Of a stretch of DNA of 15,459 nucleotides, positions 12,518-15,459 are shown piece by piece (positions within the stretch are counted from its first letter, which is position 1; each line of letters opens with the position of its first letter). The notes under the pieces are model-generated. The model searched no databases. It had not been told where the DNA came from and worked only from the letters and a program-made list of their open reading frames with translations. This DNA comes from an uncultured Campylobacter sp. Lineage in GTDB: Bacteria; Campylobacterota; Campylobacteria; Campylobacterales; Campylobacteraceae. The stretch spans positions 1-15,459 of the forward strand of contig UQCL01000050.1 of assembly GCA_900539505.1 (NCBI GenBank). Reading direction: 5' to 3'. The position numbers and the translations under genes were made by a program.

Positions 12518-14536
12518 ATGAATGTAATATATTGCGATTCTTTAGTTATTGGCGGCGGTTTGGCGGGCTTAAGAGCTGCGATCGCTACCGGAGAGAAGGG
12601 GCTTAGCACCATCGTTTTGAGTCTAATCCCTGTTAAGCGCTCACACTCTGCAGCAGCTCAAGGCGGCATGCAGGCATCGCTTGGAAATTCCAAGATGAGC
12701 GAGGGTGACAACGAGGACGTGCACTTTGCCGATACCGTAAAAGGAAGCGACTGGGGCTGCGATCAAGATGTCGCTAGGATGTTTGCACAAACGGCGCCTA
12801 AGGCGATCCGCGAGCTTGCGGGCTGGGGCGTTCCTTGGACCAGGATTACTAGAGGCGAGCGAAGCGCTATTATCAATGCTCAAAAAACCACGATCACCGA
12901 AAAAGATGAGGTTCATGGACTTATTCACAGCCGCGACTTCGGCGGTACGAAAAAATGGCGAACCTGCTATACCGCCGATGCTACGGGACATACGATGCTT
13001 TTTGCCGTTGCGAACGAAGCGCTAAAGCATAACGTCGATATTCATGATAGAAAAGAAGCGATCGCGCTAATTCATGCAAATAACCGCTGCTATGGCGCAA
13101 TCGTGCGGGATTTGGTTACCGGCGAGCTGATCGCATACGTCTCAAAGGGCACGCTGATCGCTACCGGCGGCTATGGTAGAGTTTATAAACACACCACAAA
13201 CGCCGTCGTTTGCGAGGGTATCGGCGCAGCTATCGCGCTTGAGACGGGCGTCGCGCAACTTGGAAATATGGAAGCGGTGCAGTTTCACCCGACCCCTATC
13301 GTTCCGAGCGGAATTTTGCTTACTGAGGGTTGCCGCGGCGATGGCGGAATTTTACGCGATGTGGATGGCTACCGCTTTATGCCGGATTATGAGCCTGAGA
13401 AAAAGGAGCTTGCTAGCCGCGACGTCGTAAGCCGCCGCATAATGGAGCACATCCGCGCAGGTAAGGGGGTAAAGAGCCCTTACGGCGAGCACGTTTGGCT
13501 TGACATATCAATCCTCGGACGCGAGCATATCGAGAAAAATTTACGCGACGTGCAAGAAATTTGCGAAATTTTCAACGGCATCGATCCTGCCGACACCGAG
13601 GTAATAACCGACGAGCAGGGCAGGAAGCGCGGTAAAGGTTGGGCTCCGATCCTTCCTATGCAGCACTACTCGATGGGCGGCATCAAAACAAAGGCTACAG
13701 GCGAGAGCCCAACGCTAGCTGGACTTTTCAGCGCCGGCGAGGCTGCGTGCTGGGATATGCATGGCTTTAACCGCTTGGGCGGAAATTCCGTCGCCGAAAC
13801 CGTCGTCGCGGGAATGATCGTGGGCGAGTATTTTGCGGAGTATTGTCAAGGACACGACGTCGATATCAATACGCACGATATACAAAAATTCGTAGATAAA
13901 GAGAAAAATTATATTAAGAGCCTGCTTGAAAAAGAGGGTAAATTTAACGTATTTGAGATCAAAAACAAGATGAAAGACGTTATGTGGGAGCACTGCGCGA
14001 TCTTCCGTACCGGCGAGGGATTAGCCAAAGCCGTAAAAGAGCTCGAGGAGCTTTACAAGCAGTCCTTAGATGTCAAAGTAAGCAATAAAGAGCTTTTCGG
14101 AAATCCTGAGCTTGAGGAGGCTTACCGCGTACCGAAGATGCTAAAGCTCGCGCTTTGTATCGCCAAGGGTGCGCTTGATCGCACCGAAAGCCGCGGCGCA
14201 CACTTCCGCGAGGACTATCCGAAACGCGACGATCTAAACTGGCTAAAACGAACGCTTGCAAACTGGAAAGAGGGCGATACTATGCCTACTCTAAGCTACG
14301 AGCCGCTTGATATTATGAAGATGGAGATGCCGCCTGCGTTCCGCGGATACGGCGCCAAAGGCAATATCATCGAGCATCCCGACAGCGCCGTGCGCCAAAA
14401 AGAGGTCGATGAAATTCGCGAGAAAATGCAAGCCGAGGGCAAAGGCAGATATGAAATTCAAGAAGCATTGATGCATTATGAATTGCAGCCAAAATACAAA
14501 GCACCTAATGAAAGAGCAGGTATAGGATATGAGTAG
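12518..14536 (+). CDS. frdA: Fumarate reductase flavoprotein subunit
   Basis: 672 residues. Catalytic subunit that reduces fumarate to succinate, bound on the cytoplasmic face to FrdB. The FAD motif SLVIGGGLAGLRAA is at the N-terminus and HSAAAQGG carries H43, the covalent flavin site. H257 (QFHPTP) and R301 (LASRDVVSRR), which bind and protonate the substrate, fall at the same numbers as in W. succinogenes. Later landmarks (PMQHYSMGGI, FNRLGGNS) fall about 14-15 residues later. The extra residues seem to be around 360-375, where DEQGRKRGKG precedes the WAPILPMQHYS motif. GGGAG lies 5 bases upstream of the ATG. The stop overlaps frdB by 8 bases. A fumarate reductase rather than succinate dehydrogenase is supported by the frdC type and order. 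Confidence 0.98.
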   Translation: MNVIYCDSLVIGGGLAGLRAAIATGEKGLSTIVLSLIPVKRSHSAAAQGGMQASLGNSKMSEGDNEDVHFADTVKGSDWGCDQDVARMFAQTAPKAIRELAGWGVPWTRITRGERSAIINAQKTTITEKDEVHGLIHSRDFGGTKKWRTCYTADATGHTMLFAVANEALKHNVDIHDRKEAIALIHANNRCYGAIVRDLVTGELIAYVSKGTLIATGGYGRVYKHTTNAVVCEGIGAAIALETGVAQLGNMEAVQFHPTPIVPSGILLTEGCRGDGGILRDVDGYRFMPDYEPEKKELASRDVVSRRIMEHIRAGKGVKSPYGEHVWLDISILGREHIEKNLRDVQEICEIFNGIDPADTEVITDEQGRKRGKGWAPILPMQHYSMGGIKTKATGESPTLAGLFSAGEAACWDMHGFNRLGGNSVAETVVAGMIVGEYFAEYCQGHDVDINTHDIQKFVDKEKNYIKSLLEKEGKFNVFEIKNKMKDVMWEHCAIFRTGEGLAKAVKELEELYKQSLDVKVSNKELFGNPELEEAYRVPKMLKLALCIAKGALDRTESRGAHFREDYPKRDDLNWLKRTLANWKEGDTMPTLSYEPLDIMKMEMPPAFRGYGAKGNIIEHPDSAVRQKEVDEIREKMQAEGKGRYEIQEALMHYELQPKYKAPNERAGIGYE

Positions 14537-15266
14537 AAAAATAACAATAAAGGCATTTAAGTATAATCCGCTAAGCAAAATTTCAAAGCCGCACTTCGCT
14601 ACTTACGAGATCGAAGAGACTGACGGAATGACGCTATTTATCGCGCTTAACGTGATTCGTGAGAGATTTGATCCCGAGCTAAGCTTCGACTTCGTTTGTC
14701 GCGCGGGTATCTGCGGTAGCTGCGGTATGCTCGTAAACGGCAAGCCGCAGCTTGCGTGCCGCACGCTTACTAAGGATTATCCGGACGGCGTGATTGAGCT
14801 TATGCCGCTTCCATTTTTTAAGTTGCTAAAAGATCTCAGCGTCGATACGGGCAACTGGATGAATGCGATGAGCAAACGCGTAGAGAGCTGGATCCATACC
14901 GATCACGAAACCGACATCTCTAAGCTTGAGGAGAAGGTTGAGCCTGAGGTCGCGCAGGAGGTTTTCGAGCTGGATCGCTGCATCGAGTGTGGCATCTGTG
15001 TGGCTGCATGCGGCGTGGCGATAATGCGAAAAGACTACATCGGTGCCGTCGGCATCAACCGCGTGGCACGTTTTCAGATCGATGCGTTGGATAAACGCAG
15101 CGACGAGGATTTTTACGAGCTCATCGGCGATGATGACGGAGTATTCGGCTGTATGACGCTGCTAGGCTGCGAAGACCACTGCCCTAAGCATCTTCCGCTT
15201 CAAAGCAAAATCGCCTATGTCCGCCGTAAGCTTGCCGCTCAGGGCAAATGCGGCTGCGGCAAATAA
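14529..15266 (+). CDS. frdB: Fumarate reductase iron-sulfur subunit
   Basis: 245 residues. Carries electrons from the FrdC hemes to the FAD of FrdA through three clusters. The [2Fe-2S] ligands are C57, C62, C65 and C77 (CRAGICGSCGMLVNGKPQLAC). The C-terminal ferredoxin domain has C151, C154 and C157 plus C218 for [4Fe-4S], and C161, C208 and C214 for [3Fe-4S] (CIECGICVAAC, and CMTLLGCEDHCPK). These positions agree with the W. succinogenes protein. The ATG lies 8 bases inside frdA, so translation is coupled. The stop TAA is at the base of the terminator hairpin. Confidence 0.98.
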   Translation: MSRKITIKAFKYNPLSKISKPHFATYEIEETDGMTLFIALNVIRERFDPELSFDFVCRAGICGSCGMLVNGKPQLACRTLTKDYPDGVIELMPLPFFKLLKDLSVDTGNWMNAMSKRVESWIHTDHETDISKLEEKVEPEVAQEVFELDRCIECGICVAACGVAIMRKDYIGAVGINRVARFQIDALDKRSDEDFYELIGDDDGVFGCMTLLGCEDHCPKHLPLQSKIAYVRRKLAAQGKCGCGK

Positions 15267-15297
15267 AATTTAAGCGGGTTCTTCCCGCTTAAATTTT
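15265..15297 (+). terminator. Rho-independent terminator of frdCAB
   Basis: Perfect 14-bp stem (AAAATTTAAGCGGG at 15265-15278, CCCGCTTAAATTTT at 15284-15297) with the loop TTCTT, followed by further T and AT-rich sequence. The last two bases of the frdB stop codon form the start of the stem, so the operon ends immediately. The A/T outer stem makes it potentially bidirectional. Confidence 0.93.
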
Positions 15298-15414
15298 TAT
15301 ATTTCTTAATTTTCAATTTTTCATCTCTAGATAATTTTTCATTTTTTAACACTCAAGCAATGTTTTATTAATCAAATTTATTAATTTGTAAAGCTATTTT
15401 TAAATGAATTATAC
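15298..15414. other. AT-rich intergenic end of the genomic insert
   Basis: About 117 very AT-rich bases without a frame. A short inverted repeat CAAATT-TATT-AATTTG lies at 15373-15388. It may belong to the promoter region of a following gene that is cut off by the adapter. Confidence 0.5.
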
Positions 15415-15459
15415 CTGTCTCTTATACACATCTCCGAGCCCACGAGACTACGCTGCATC
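15415..15459. other. Nextera/Tn5 sequencing adapter with index (not genomic)
   Basis: 15415-15448 is the reverse complement of the 5' adapter, starting with the Tn5 mosaic end CTGTCTCTTATACACATCT. It is followed by the 8-base sequence TACGCTGC, which sits at the i7 index position (I recall it as Nextera XT index N721), and ATC, the start of the P7 primer. This end is a library artefact. Confidence 0.97.

Noticed and set aside
1..15459. Perfect 36-bp inverted repeats at the two ends, as in a transposon
   Set aside because: They are the Nextera read-2 adapter with the Tn5 mosaic end, plus index and P7 bases at the 3' end; a library artefact, not a mobile element.

Overview
The window is a fragment of a Campylobacterota genome, most likely a GC-richer Campylobacter such as the oral species (C. 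gracilis, C. rectus or C. showae type). The species guess is inference. It rests on gene order: methyltransferase, YkgJ protein, TPR protein, trpC and HIT protein occur in the same order as I recall for the C. jejuni Cj0495-Cj0499 block, and lgt-frdC-frdA-frdB matches Cj0407-Cj0410. The diheme fumarate reductase cytochrome is of the Wolinella/Campylobacter type, and AAATTT/GAATTT words are extremely frequent. The first 36 and last 45 bases are not genomic. They are Illumina Nextera (Tn5) adapter, so real sequence runs from 37 to 15414.

Layout, all genes on the + strand. (1) 37-5191 is a tightly packed run: a 5'-truncated YpdA/thioredoxin-reductase-like flavoprotein, a TrmN6-like methyltransferase carrying a large low-complexity insertion, a YkgJ-family cysteine-cluster protein, a secreted TPR protein with a repetitive tail, and trpC. 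Neighbouring genes overlap by 4 to 22 bases or are separated by 2. (2) 5192-6133 is a long stretch without a recognisable gene. It is GC-rich, then turns abruptly AT-rich just before the next gene. (3) 6134-10205 is a second compact run: HIT-family hydrolase, WG-repeat protein, RibB with a degenerate GTP cyclohydrolase II-like domain, a Y-family DNA polymerase, and a small protein that may be TorD-like. (4) 10198-10910 holds a ten-copy 7-bp tandem repeat and a second GC-rich gene-free stretch. (5) 10911-15297 holds lgt and the frdCAB operon with its own promoter region and a strong terminator.

Functionally this is mainly core metabolism: anaerobic respiration with fumarate (frdCAB, quinol:fumarate reductase), tryptophan synthesis (trpC), riboflavin synthesis (ribB), lipoprotein maturation (lgt), tRNA modification (methyltransferase) and translesion synthesis (dinB). 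The least ordinary signal is the extreme density of the RAATTY hexamer class (AAATTT, GAATTT, AAATTC, GAATTC). It fills an intergenic block, forms a tandem array, and has expanded inside two coding regions. In C. jejuni RAATTY is the site methylated by CtsM and is needed for natural transformation. I saw no convincing new multi-gene system.
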